DNA of 63,374 nucleotides from an uncultured Gammaproteobacteria bacterium. GTDB taxonomy: Bacteria; Pseudomonadota; Gammaproteobacteria; Pseudomonadales; Pseudohongiellaceae. The notes beneath the pieces were generated by a model. The model did no database searches, was not told where the DNA came from, and saw only the letters and a program-made list of their open reading frames with translations. Below, in pieces: positions 8,201 through 16,746 of the stretch. How positions within the stretch are numbered: position 1 is the stretch's first letter; the number at the start of each line of letters is the position of its first letter. Both the position numbers and the translations under genes were made by a program. Where the stretch lies: contig CAJXIY010000007.1 in NCBI GenBank assembly GCA_913054495.1, forward strand, positions 1 to 63,374, read 5' to 3'.

Positions 8201-8978
8201 TTAACACCACGCTGGATGCCTTGAAGAATGCGGTCACCACCTGGTCTTCGAGTAACTCTAACTGATCTACGCTGTGATTGGTAATGACGGCTCCGAGGGT
8301 TTTGCTATCGCCAAGATCGATTGAAATATCGCTGTTCACCGCGCCGCGATCGATACGGGAGATATGGCCGCTGAAACTGTTCCTGGCGCTGACGCGGCCA
8401 AAACTGCCCACCGCGAGGGTTACCGAAGATGCCTTGATTAGCACCATGATCGAATCGCCGACAGCCAGGCCCATTTCCTCCCGACTGCGCTCGGTGACGA
8501 TAGCGACCATCGCCAGAGTCGCCGAGAGGCTGACACAAATCTCGGTGTTGACAGCACCCAACTCGATGCTGCTGATATTGCCCAGGAATTGATTGCGGGC
8601 GCTGGTCTGAATTGAGCTGTGGCGCATGAAACCGCTGACATCGTCCAGTGAATGTAATTGATTATTGAGACTTTGAAGGAACTCTTGATGTTGATTTTCA
8701 AGTTCTTCAAAACCTGCGAGCAACTGCCGGCCATAGTCGGTAAGTTGGCTACCTCCACCCTTACTACCGCCAGAGGCGCGCAGGAGCAGTGGTAATTTGG
8801 ACAGGTTATTGAGCCGTTCCAGTCGGTCCCAGGCAGTCTTGTAACTGATACCCAGGGTTTTCGCCGCCGCAGAAATAGACCCAGCCTCAGTAATAGCCCG
8901 CAGTAAGCCTAATTGCTCCAACAGCACGCGGTTTGCCGCATCGTCTGTCAGCCAGATTTCACCTCCTACAGTCGCCAT
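8190..8978 (-). CDS. modE: molybdate-responsive transcriptional regulator ModE
   Basis: A 262-residue LysR-type winged-helix regulator fused to two Mop domains. The N-terminal half has the ModE DNA-binding pattern ITEAGSISAAAKTLGISYKTAWDRLERLNNL and the GGSKGGGSQLT linker. The two C-terminal Mop domains (about 125-190 and 195-262) each begin with a S-x-RNxFxGxIxxIxxGAVN-like stretch (SARNQFLGNISSIELGAVN and SARNSFSGHISRIDRGAVN) and bind molybdate at the dimer interface. It is convergent with modABC and presumably represses that operon through the 5527-5550 site. No ModE site was seen before modE itself. Confidence 0.95.
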   Translation of the reverse strand: MATVGGEIWLTDDAANRVLLEQLGLLRAITEAGSISAAAKTLGISYKTAWDRLERLNNLSKLPLLLRASGGSKGGGSQLTDYGRQLLAGFEELENQHQEFLQSLNNQLHSLDDVSGFMRHSSIQTSARNQFLGNISSIELGAVNTEICVSLSATLAMVAIVTERSREEMGLAVGDSIMVLIKASSVTLAVGSFGRVSARNSFSGHISRIDRGAVNSDISIDLGDSKTLGAVITNHSVDQLELLEDQVVTAFFKASSVVLMKT

Positions 8979-9209
8979 TATCCACTCTCTGGATGAATTA
9001 ATCCCGGGTCAGCTGCACTCCTGGGACGGCCCAGGGTGAGTGGTTCATTGGAATCCTGATTCTGCACCAGGCAGGATGCACTAAAAGCTCGCTAAAGGCC
9101 CCTTTGAATTGACCCCTCATTAGGTTACCTTCAACTGTGCATGCAGTGGCGGTCAGAAGCAAGTTAACTACATTAACAAGGCATTGTACGTGTTAAGGAG
9201 TAAGGGGAA

Positions 9210-10238
9210 ATGATGAAATCATGGGTTTGGGGAATTGCCACCGTCATGGTGACACTCAGCACCTGGATGGGCCTGGCTCAGGATATCGAAATTCCACGAA
9301 CTACCGGCGGCCGACCCGATCTGCAGGGCATATGGACGAACAAAACCCTGACACCACTCACCCGGCCCCGGGAGTTTGCCGAAACCCCGGCCTTAAATCA
9401 GGAACAGGTACAGCGCCTGGAGGGAGATAATCAAGTTTACTTGGATGCTGAATATGCCAATAGCGATCCGCATCGGGGAGCTGGATTTGGTGCCCAGGCA
9501 GGGGACGACGGCAACACGGAAGACGGCTATAACGAATTCTGGAAAGATGTGGGTACCCGCATTCAAGTGATCGATGGCGAATACCGCGCCTCCATCATCA
9601 TCGATCCAGCAGATGGCCAGATACCCTACGCCGGTGATCCGCGCACTCGCTTCCGTCGCGACCCTGGTGCGCCTGGACGCTCCGATGGCCCTGAGGGCAG
9701 ACCGCTTGCTGAACGCTGTCTATTGGCATTCGGTTCCCATTCAGGACCGCCCATGCTGCCGGTGATGTACAACAGCAACTACCAGTTTGTGCAGACTGAC
9801 GATTACGTGATGATCATGGCGGAGATGGCGCATGACGCACGTATCATCCGCCTGAATAACAGCGAGCATATGAGCGGCATGAATAAGTGGATGGGGGATT
9901 CCGTTGGTCGCTGGGAAGGGGACACCCTGGTGGTAGAAACCCGGGGCTTTAATCCTCAACAGAGTTTCCGGGGCGCGTCTGAAAACCTGATCGTCACCGA
10001 GCGCTTCAGCAGAGTATCGATATCCGAAATTCTCTACCGCTTTACCGTGGAAGATCCCACCGTGTTCAGCCAGTCCTTCACCGGGGAATTAATCTTCAAC
10101 GCCAGACCGACTCGGGAATCCATGTATGAGTATGCCTGCCACGAGGGAAACTATGCGCTGGCAGGAATCCTCGCCGGTGCCAGAGAACTGGAAAGGCAAA
10201 CGGCGGCGCAGGATAAAGTAACTGAGGCTGCACGATGA
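9210..10238 (+). CDS. secreted protein of unknown function
   Basis: A 342-residue exported protein with a signal peptide of about 23 residues (VMVTLSTWMGLAQ). The mature part opens with IPRTTGGRPDLQGIWTNKTLTPLTRP and contains ERCLLAFGSHSGPPMLP, DDYVMIMAEMAHDARIIRLN, GRWEGDTLVVETRGFNPQQSFRG and YACHEGNYALAGIL. This recurrent pattern defines a large uncharacterised family that is often multi-copy in environmental Proteobacteria and Acidobacteria. The ATG at 9210 follows AAGGAGTAAGGGG. It looks like an intact distant paralogue of the frameshifted gene at 160-949, but no DUF6152 partner follows. I cannot assign a function. Confidence 0.8.
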   Translation: MMKSWVWGIATVMVTLSTWMGLAQDIEIPRTTGGRPDLQGIWTNKTLTPLTRPREFAETPALNQEQVQRLEGDNQVYLDAEYANSDPHRGAGFGAQAGDDGNTEDGYNEFWKDVGTRIQVIDGEYRASIIIDPADGQIPYAGDPRTRFRRDPGAPGRSDGPEGRPLAERCLLAFGSHSGPPMLPVMYNSNYQFVQTDDYVMIMAEMAHDARIIRLNNSEHMSGMNKWMGDSVGRWEGDTLVVETRGFNPQQSFRGASENLIVTERFSRVSISEILYRFTVEDPTVFSQSFTGELIFNARPTRESMYEYACHEGNYALAGILAGARELERQTAAQDKVTEAAR

Positions 10239-10378
10239 CAATCAGCGCAAGCCTTGCAATTCTGATAGATCCTTTTAACTATGAGTAATTCGCACACGAC
10301 GATCCAGAACCGCTATCCTTATTCTCTAGGCAACGGCTTGCCTCGCTATTGCGGGCTACGTCCATAGATGGAGAGCAA

Positions 10379-10663
10379 ATGAAAATTCCAGCCATCACAG
10401 GATTACTACTGGTGCTGCTCGGCGCCTGTGCTGCTGACGACGCTTCATGGGTCAATCCTAACTTGATGACAGACCAGGAAATCATCGCCTACAATCAATC
10501 CAGGAGAATCTGGGATCAAATAGTTTGCACCCGGGGATTCGGCATACGAAGCTATATCAAGAAGCGAACCTGCGGGACGCTGTCTGATCTAAATCGACGC
10601 GCGGCTGCTACTGGTGAGCAGCTCAACATTATTAGCTTCGGCACGCCTCAAATCTATCACTAA
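10379..10663 (+). CDS. small predicted lipoprotein, unknown function
   Basis: A 94-residue protein starting at the ATG at 10379, preceded by GGAG. The first 17 residues form a lipoprotein signal, ITGLLLVLLGAC, with the lipobox LGAC placing the lipidated cysteine at about residue 17. The residue after it is alanine, so outer-membrane sorting would be expected under the usual +2 rule. The mature part has two more cysteines (IVCTRGFGIRSY and RTCGTL). I recognise no domain. Confidence 0.65.
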   Translation: MKIPAITGLLLVLLGACAADDASWVNPNLMTDQEIIAYNQSRRIWDQIVCTRGFGIRSYIKKRTCGTLSDLNRRAAATGEQLNIISFGTPQIYH

Positions 10664-10755
10664 ACTTGGCCAGATCCAAGGCTCAAATGTGAAAGTTGCG
10701 ACAGCTACACAAATAGAGTGTAGCCCTAATTTTTGTCAACGAAGGAGCTGAAATT

Positions 10756-11139
10756 ATGTCACTTGCAGACCAACTCAAACTAGAGGATGAGACAAATAGT
10801 TTTGAATTAAAAATCACTTCCATAACCCAAAACCCGGAAGGCCCACAGGTCAACGCTACTGGAACCGTCGGGCGCTACGGAAAAGTATGGTTAACATACA
10901 ACTTCGTACCGAATCCAACCCAGGAAAACATGGGATCGTTTGTCGGCATTGGTAGAACTTTAGCTGAAGACGGGGTCCAACATGAAGGACGGAGAAGAGG
11001 AGTTTATATCGGCGATGGTGTGATCGGCACCGTATATTCACTCGATGATGTCAGCGACGGCGCTCCAAATTTCTGCATAGAACAATGGGATTTGTCAAAG
11101 GAAACTATTCAACTCCAGTTTTCGAGAATAGAAAAGTAG
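10756..11139 (+). CDS. hypothetical protein, unknown function
   Basis: A 127-residue protein with AAGGAG eleven bases before the ATG. It has no signal peptide, membrane segment or recognisable domain. The sequence alternates short polar and hydrophobic stretches rich in glycine (VNATGTVGRYGKVWLTYNF, NMGSFVGIGRTL, GVYIGDGVIGTVYSL), which suggests a mostly beta-strand fold such as a small barrel or lipocalin-like protein. That is inference from pattern only. It is separated by about 90 bp from the lipoprotein gene. Confidence 0.6.
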   Translation: MSLADQLKLEDETNSFELKITSITQNPEGPQVNATGTVGRYGKVWLTYNFVPNPTQENMGSFVGIGRTLAEDGVQHEGRRRGVYIGDGVIGTVYSLDDVSDGAPNFCIEQWDLSKETIQLQFSRIEK

Positions 11140-11312
11140 AGAAGCTCCCGCGCGCCGTAGGATATAGCGGCATTGTAAGTATTATTTGTTGCTTTATCTT
11201 TGGGCCGATACTTGCGGCTAAGCTGTCAAAATTGAATATGCTATATTCTGGGCAAGGGTAGGCGCGGACGAATGCCGTGAATTGATAAGTGCACTATCAG
11301 CCTTGCCGGCTC

Positions 11313-11342
11313 TATTTCCGGTAATGTTTATTACCGGAAATA
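11313..11342. repeat. perfect 13-bp palindrome
   Basis: TATTTCCGGTAAT and ATTACCGGAAATA flank a four-base GTTT centre. The arms match without error, yet no T run follows on either strand. It lies 67 bp beyond the gor stop and about 170 bp after the hypothetical gene, in the otherwise featureless region 11140-11408. It could be a hairpin stabilising mRNA ends or a protein-binding site. Confidence 0.7.
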
Positions 11343-11408
11343 AGGATAAACCCCTAAACCCGCTGATAAGACAGAAACCTGCGCCGATATTGACGATCGG
11401 CGCCTTAG

Positions 11409-12770
11409 CTACGCCGCATGAGACTTTCGCCGTGTACGCATGGTGACAAATTCCTCGGCCAGGGTCGGATGAATGCCAATTGTTCGGTCGAAATCCACCT
11501 TCCTGGCGCCGCAATTCATGGCAACCGCAAATCCCTGTACCAGTTCTCCTGCATCGGGACATATCAGGTGCAGGCCAATTACCCGGTCCGAGCTCTTTTC
11601 GACGATGAGTTTAATCATGGAAAGCTCGTCACGGCCGCTCAAACTGTGCTTTAACTGCTTGACCGTCGCCAGGTAAACATCCAGTTCTATGCCTTTATCC
11701 AGGGCCTGCTGCTCGGTTAAGCCGACTGTGGCCAGGTTAGGATGGCAAAACACCGACGTGGGTATGTTGTTATAGTCCATAGTTGCGCCCTCGCCGCCAA
11801 ACAACGTCCTGGCAACGATTTGCCCCTCGGCAAGGGCAACCGGTGTCAGCGCAAGACGGTCGATGGCGTCGCCGATGGCATAGATGCTGGGTTCTGCGGT
11901 CTGAAACTGATCATTGACGACGATTGCGCCGTGCTCTGACAGTTGTACCGCCACGTTCTCCAGGCCGAGGTTCGCGGTCATGGGCCGGCGTCCGGTGGCG
12001 GATAACACGGTATCGCAACTTATCGTAGTTCCAGATTTAAGTAGTACATGTAACTTATTGTTATTATTAACTATACTGACTATATCTTCTTCGAGTTTCA
12101 GGTCGACATGGCGGCCAATTTCGGTGCTGATGAAATCACGAATCTCCTCGTCGAAGCCACGCAGTAATTTGTCTCCGCGATAAACCAAGCTGGTCTCCGA
12201 CCCCAGGCGCGTAAAGATACTGGCGAACTCCAGGGCGATATAGCCGCCACCAACCACGGTTATAGACTCGGGTAGCGAGTCGAGGCTAAAAACCTCATTG
12301 GAAGAGATGGCAAACTCGCTACCTGGGTAATCCGGTATCCAGGGCCAGCCGCCCACTGCCAGCAATATGTATTTGGCGGTGATACGCCGATCGTCGACGC
12401 ATAGCTCATGAGGTCCCTCGATGCGGGCCCTGGCCTCATATACAGTGACCTCGTTATTATCCAGTATCGTTCTATATATGCCATTCAAGCGGTTGATTTC
12501 TATATCTTTATTTTGAATCAATGTCTCCCAGCTGAACTCAAGCCCGGGGCTGCTCCAGCCGAATCCCTGGGCGTCCTCCAGGTCGTCATGATAATGGGCG
12601 GCGTAACTGAACAGCTTTTTCGGCACGCAGCCAACATTGACGCAGGTGCCGCCGAAATAACGCTCTTCGGCAACGCCGACTCTTGCCCCCAGACTCGCCG
12701 CGATGCGGCAGGCCCGAACCCCGCCAGAACCGGCGCCGATGACAAACAAATCGTAATCATATTGTTCCAA
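11409..12770 (-). CDS. gor: glutathione-disulfide reductase
   Basis: An FAD-dependent NADPH:glutathione-disulfide oxidoreductase keeping cytoplasmic glutathione reduced; 453 residues, the normal size. The FAD motif is FVIGAGSGGVRACRIAA, and the redox-active disulfide is in GGTCVNVGCVPKKL. A second nucleotide-binding motif, VVGGGYIALEFASI, is followed by the FAD/NAD-linking IYAIGDAIDR. The catalytic His-Glu pair is in GIHPTLAEEFVTMR near the end. Gor rather than Lpd or MerA is supported by the VGCVPKKL and SLSGRDELSMIKLIV signatures. It is divergent from the alkB-like gene across 43 bp. Confidence 0.93.
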   Translation of the reverse strand: MEQYDYDLFVIGAGSGGVRACRIAASLGARVGVAEERYFGGTCVNVGCVPKKLFSYAAHYHDDLEDAQGFGWSSPGLEFSWETLIQNKDIEINRLNGIYRTILDNNEVTVYEARARIEGPHELCVDDRRITAKYILLAVGGWPWIPDYPGSEFAISSNEVFSLDSLPESITVVGGGYIALEFASIFTRLGSETSLVYRGDKLLRGFDEEIRDFISTEIGRHVDLKLEEDIVSIVNNNNKLHVLLKSGTTISCDTVLSATGRRPMTANLGLENVAVQLSEHGAIVVNDQFQTAEPSIYAIGDAIDRLALTPVALAEGQIVARTLFGGEGATMDYNNIPTSVFCHPNLATVGLTEQQALDKGIELDVYLATVKQLKHSLSGRDELSMIKLIVEKSSDRVIGLHLICPDAGELVQGFAVAMNCGARKVDFDRTIGIHPTLAEEFVTMRTRRKSHAA

Positions 12771-12813
12771 GTTACTGTATCCTTATACTCGTAAAAGCCC
12801 ACAAGACGGCATT

Positions 12814-13476
12814 ATGCACGATGACCGCAGCGAACAGCTAATGCAGCCCGATCTATTCCAACAGTCCTCGGAACTGCTGTTCATCGACCACGATTTAGGC
12901 GATGCGTGGATTCGCGAATACCCCCAGTTATTCTCCCTAGGGCGTGCAGATGAATTACTCAGGGCGCTGTTGGCACAAATTCCCTGGCAGCAGGACAGCA
13001 TACGCATCGCGGGGAAACGGATTCCGGTGCCCCGACTGCAGTGCTGGATGGGTGATCGTGGCAGTAGCTATGGTTACTCAGGTATCAGGCTAGAACCCGT
13101 GCCCTGGCAGCCGCCGATCACGGCAATAAGAGATAAGATCCAGGCTCTTGGCCATGCCGACTTCAACTCGGTGTTACTCAATTACTATCGTGATGGCCAG
13201 GACAGCGTCGCCTGGCACGCCGATGATGAACCGGAGCTCGGTACCAACCCTGTCATCGCATCGGTGAGCCTGGGGGCAGAGAGAAAATTTCAACTGCGAC
13301 ACAAGCGCGATAAAGGCCGTGATCGATACCACATGCTATTGCGTAACGGCAGTGTCTTGATCATGGGTAAAACTTTGCAAAACAACTGGTTACATCAGCT
13401 ACCTAAGGAAACTACACTGCGCTCGCCCCGAATCAATCTAACCTTCCGGCAGGTAACACGGAGGCACAGGACGTGA
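12814..13476 (+). CDS. AlkB-like alkylated-DNA repair dioxygenase
   Basis: A 220-residue Fe(II)/2-oxoglutarate dioxygenase of the AlkB superfamily, predicted to remove alkyl groups from damaged nucleic acid bases by oxidation. Iron ligands are H135 and D137 (WHADDEP) with H194 (NWLHQLP). The 2-oxoglutarate arginines are in SPRINLTFR (R206 and R212). NSVLLNYYRDGQDSVAWHADDE is close to the ALKBH2/ALKBH3-like bacterial group rather than to classical E. coli AlkB. It is divergent from gor and may share a control region with it. Confidence 0.88.
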   Translation: MHDDRSEQLMQPDLFQQSSELLFIDHDLGDAWIREYPQLFSLGRADELLRALLAQIPWQQDSIRIAGKRIPVPRLQCWMGDRGSSYGYSGIRLEPVPWQPPITAIRDKIQALGHADFNSVLLNYYRDGQDSVAWHADDEPELGTNPVIASVSLGAERKFQLRHKRDKGRDRYHMLLRNGSVLIMGKTLQNNWLHQLPKETTLRSPRINLTFRQVTRRHRT

Positions 13477-13521
13477 CGATGAAAGTGTTGCTTAGCCGCT
13501 TAGAAGGAAGGGACAAGCAAC

Positions 13522-14658
13522 TTGGACCAATTTGATGTATGCATCGTGGGGGCTGGCGTGGTTGGACTCGCTATCGCCTATCAGATTTCCCGTGATCCAC
13601 AATTTCGCAATCGAAGCATCGTCCTTCTGGAACGGGATTCCAGCTTCGGCCAGCACACCAGTAGTCGCAACAGTGAAGTTATTCATGCTGGTATTTACTA
13701 TGCCAGGGACAGCCTGAAGGCCAGCCTCTGTGTCAGGGGCAAGCAACTTCTCTACCAGCACTGCCGCCAGTTTGATGTGCCCTGCAAACAGTTAGGAAAA
13801 TATATTGTTGGCTCGCGCCGTGATGAGGAACCACTGCAAGCCATCGAAGCCAGAGCCGAAGCCAATGGCGTAAGCGACCTGCAATGGCTGACGAGAAGTA
13901 GTCTAAGAAAAAATGAGCCGGCCCTGACTTCGGAAACAGGGCTGTTCTCCCCTTCCACCGGTATCATCGACAGCCATGCCTACATGCAAAGCCTGATGCA
14001 CCTCGCCCAGAACCAGGCAATGCATTTCGCACCCTACACCAGGATAGACTGCGTAGAATTTAAGCGGCAGCGGTTCCTAGTCGACTGCACCATCACCGCA
14101 TCATCACGTCCCGAGCAGTATACATTTCAGTGCAATCTATTGATTAACAGCGCCGGCTTACACGCACAGACCCTGGCACAAAACATCGCCGACTTCGATC
14201 AGGCGTCGATTCCCGAGTTGCATATGTGCAAGGGCTGTTACTTTAACTTTACTGGTAAAAACCCATTCCAGCGTCTCATCTATCCCCTGCCAGAGGCGAA
14301 TGAGACGGGACTGGGAATACACGCTATCCTCGATTTGTCGTCCCAGCTGCGCTTCGGACCAGATACGGAATACGTCGACAGCATCGATTACGATATTGAT
14401 CCATGCCGGAGCAGTTTGTTTGCCGCCGCCGTCGCCAAATATTTTCCCGCCGTTACTGCAGAGTTGTTGGTGCCCGCCTATGCCGGTATCCGTCCAAAAA
14501 TCGCCGCGGCGGGAGAAGCACCTGGCGACTTCGTGATACTGGACGGTGCCGAACATGGTATGCCGGGTCTGATCCAGTTGTTCGGGATGGAGTCGCCTGC
14601 ACTGACTGCAAGCCTTGCCATCGGCGAGCTGGTCAGGGACAAGTTCAGCGGCTATTAA
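13522..14658 (+). CDS. LhgO-like FAD-dependent oxidoreductase (L-2-hydroxyglutarate oxidase family)
   Basis: A 378-residue flavoprotein of the D-amino-acid-oxidase fold. The FAD motif VGAGVVGLAIAYQ lies at 9-21, followed by SSRNSEVIHAGIYY at 47-60, a hallmark of L-2-hydroxyglutarate oxidase/dehydrogenase. GLIQLFGMESPALTASLAIGELV near the end is the C-terminal FAD contact. The start is a TTG after GAAGGAAGGG; no ATG fits as well. It probably oxidises L-2-hydroxyglutarate or a similar 2-hydroxy acid to the keto acid and passes electrons to the membrane. The exact substrate is inferred from the family. Confidence 0.8.
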   Translation: MDQFDVCIVGAGVVGLAIAYQISRDPQFRNRSIVLLERDSSFGQHTSSRNSEVIHAGIYYARDSLKASLCVRGKQLLYQHCRQFDVPCKQLGKYIVGSRRDEEPLQAIEARAEANGVSDLQWLTRSSLRKNEPALTSETGLFSPSTGIIDSHAYMQSLMHLAQNQAMHFAPYTRIDCVEFKRQRFLVDCTITASSRPEQYTFQCNLLINSAGLHAQTLAQNIADFDQASIPELHMCKGCYFNFTGKNPFQRLIYPLPEANETGLGIHAILDLSSQLRFGPDTEYVDSIDYDIDPCRSSLFAAAVAKYFPAVTAELLVPAYAGIRPKIAAAGEAPGDFVILDGAEHGMPGLIQLFGMESPALTASLAIGELVRDKFSGY

Positions 14659-14695
14659 AGCAGCAGCCGAATTATCCTGTTGCAGGCGTCGGCAC

Positions 14696-15031
14696 CTAAA
14701 AAGTGGATGTGGCGGTATCCAGTCCCGCTGCCAGCAGATATTCTATTTGAGTTTTTGCCTCACCCTCGGGTTCTTCGAACTGGACCCCTATTCCCGGCGT
14801 TCGATTTCCCAGGGCGCCGGGAAATGTAACCCACACTACCTTCGCTGCAATTGGAATTCGCTCGGCACGATCGATTAACTGCAGTAACAAGAATACGCTG
14901 TCGCCAATTTGTAGACCGCGATTGCCGGCTATAAACAAGCCCCCGTTCTTAAGAAATGGCATATAGCTCCGGTGCAGAACTGCCTCGTCTTGGATCACCA
15001 GGGAGAATATGGATTGCAGCTTAGTCATCAT
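14696..15031 (-). CDS. pilZ: PilZ-domain protein
   Basis: A 111-residue single-domain PilZ protein starting ATGATGAC, its start overlapping the holB stop (ATGA). The holB-pilZ order is the one known in Pseudomonas, where PilZ supports type IV pilus assembly. The sequence contains GNRGLQIGDSVFLLLQLID and IAAKVVWVTFP, but no N-terminal RxxxR motif, so like Pseudomonas PilZ it may not bind cyclic-di-GMP. No other pilus genes are in the window. Confidence 0.82.
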   Translation of the reverse strand: MMTKLQSIFSLVIQDEAVLHRSYMPFLKNGGLFIAGNRGLQIGDSVFLLLQLIDRAERIPIAAKVVWVTFPGALGNRTPGIGVQFEEPEGEAKTQIEYLLAAGLDTATSTF

Positions 15032-16077
15032 TCAATTCCATTTGATAAAGCCATTCCATCGCAGTCAAGAGATTGCCTGCAGAGCTCACTCCACCGCCAT
15101 AGCAATGACTCCATGATTAACTGTGGATTTGGATTCGCCGCGCTCATCAACTGCTTTCGCGCCGTTGCAAGTTCCTGTTGATAGCGCAGTAAAGCCATCG
15201 CCAGATCTCGACTAGAAATAACGGCAGCACTGAACACAGCGCACAGATCAAGGCTGGAATCCTCGGCAGCAGACTGCGCCGGTGCCGTTAGAATAGTCTT
15301 AATCAATATAGACGAAATCCACAACAAGTACTCAATCGCAGCGCTTTCTCCAATTTTCTTCGCAAGATTCACTGGCGTCTGAACCGGCACACGGGCTCGA
15401 CTCAGATCGGTCAGTGCAGCGATGAATTCCTGTCTGCTCGCCACCGCGCCACTGGCCGCAAGCTCCAGAGCCAGCAGCGGCCTGTTGCTCGCCGCCGGCA
15501 CGACACTATCGACGACATCGGCTTGTAGCCTCTCTAACAACCACTCTCTGCAGATTTCTGACGTGGGTGCGGTAAACTGCAGGCGCTGGCAGCGGCTGCG
15601 GATGGTGGGCTTGAGTCTACCAGGCAGATCGGTGATCAAAAACAGATAGGTGTGATTAGTCGGCTCTTCAAGAGTTTTCAGCAAGGCATTAGCAGAGTTG
15701 TTGTTGAGTCTATGGGCTTGGTCGATAATGGCAATCTTGGCGCCGCCAGCATGGCTGGTTCGATTAACGAACCCGGTCACCGCCCTGACCTGATCGATCT
15801 TGATTTCCTTGCTGCCCGCTTCGGGAGCGAGCAGTTGCAAATCCGGGTGGCTGTTATTTTTGACCAGGAGACAGCTCTTGCAACTGCCACAGGCGCGCTC
15901 TGCCGCGCGCTGCTGGCACAACATCAGAGCGGAGAAGCTGCTTACAAATTCTGTTTTCCCCAGTCCGGACTCGCCCCAGACCAGGGTCGCATGGGCGAGA
16001 CGATCAGCCCGGAACTGGCCCAGCATTTGACGCCATTGCTGTTGCTGCCAGGAAAATGGCGCCGCCGATAGATCCAT
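15028..16077 (-). CDS. holB: DNA polymerase III, delta' subunit
   Basis: The delta' subunit of the clamp loader that loads the sliding clamp at the replication fork. It has a P-loop-like GESGLGKTEF, a four-cysteine zinc module (CQQRAAERACGSCKSC), LLKTLEEP and an SRCQRLQF segment. I chose the ATG at 16077 (MDLSAAPFSW) over an upstream start at 16098 because GAAGGAGGGC sits immediately before it. That gives 349 residues and a 13-bp gap to tmk rather than an overlap. It is coupled to pilZ downstream. Confidence 0.92.
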   Translation of the reverse strand: MDLSAAPFSWQQQQWRQMLGQFRADRLAHATLVWGESGLGKTEFVSSFSALMLCQQRAAERACGSCKSCLLVKNNSHPDLQLLAPEAGSKEIKIDQVRAVTGFVNRTSHAGGAKIAIIDQAHRLNNNSANALLKTLEEPTNHTYLFLITDLPGRLKPTIRSRCQRLQFTAPTSEICREWLLERLQADVVDSVVPAASNRPLLALELAASGAVASRQEFIAALTDLSRARVPVQTPVNLAKKIGESAAIEYLLWISSILIKTILTAPAQSAAEDSSLDLCAVFSAAVISSRDLAMALLRYQQELATARKQLMSAANPNPQLIMESLLWRWSELCRQSLDCDGMALSNGIE

Positions 16078-16090
16078 TCCGCCCTCCTTC

Positions 16091-16732
16091 TCAAGCAAGT
16101 TTGAGCAAGCTGCTGTTGAGAATTTTCAGCAGGTCCGCTGACACTGTCGCCAGATCGCTGGCAGCGTCGATCACGACGCAGCGCTGAGGGTCAGCCGCCG
16201 CGATGTCAAGATAGGTCCGCCGTACCTTGTCGAAAAATTCAATTTGCTCTCTCTCAAATCTGTCTAGTTCACCACGCTCGCTGGCTCGCCGCATACCGAT
16301 ACGAGGATCCAGATCGAGAATGATCGTCAGGTCGGGTTTCAACTCACCCTGTACCAGTGACTCCAGCCCCGCGATGATAGCGACATCGAGGCCGCGGCCG
16401 CCGCCCTGATAGGCGTAGGTGGCATCGGTGAAACGGTCACAGATTACCCACTTGCCCTGAGCCAGTGCGGGTTTGACTACCCGCTCCAGGTGTTGGGCTC
16501 TGGCCGCGAACACCAGCAGCAGTTCGCTCAGTTCGCATAGGGCTTCGTCTTCGTGTACCGCGAGCAGTAGCTCTCTGATTCGCTCCGCCACGGGCGTGCC
16601 CCCCGGCTCCCGGGTCAGGATGCAGGGAATATCCCGTTCGTCGAGAAAGTTCTTGATAGTCTCGATGTGGGTGCTTTTACCGACGCCTTCGACTCCCTCG
16701 ACGGTTAAAAACATTGCCTTTGCTGTCCCCAT
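16091..16732 (-). CDS. tmk: thymidylate kinase
   Basis: Phosphorylates dTMP to dTDP, the last specific step towards dTTP; 213 residues. The P-loop is VEGVEGVGKSTH, followed by the LTREPGGTPVAERIR substrate motif. The DR motif is CDRFTDATYAYQGGGRGLD, and the lid has RASERGELDRFE. The order mltG-tmk-holB is conserved in Gammaproteobacteria and the spacing to both neighbours is about 13 bp, so they form one transcription unit. Confidence 0.95.
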   Translation of the reverse strand: MGTAKAMFLTVEGVEGVGKSTHIETIKNFLDERDIPCILTREPGGTPVAERIRELLLAVHEDEALCELSELLLVFAARAQHLERVVKPALAQGKWVICDRFTDATYAYQGGGRGLDVAIIAGLESLVQGELKPDLTIILDLDPRIGMRRASERGELDRFEREQIEFFDKVRRTYLDIAAADPQRCVVIDAASDLATVSADLLKILNSSLLKLA

Positions 16733-16746
16733 ATTAGGTCCCGGTG

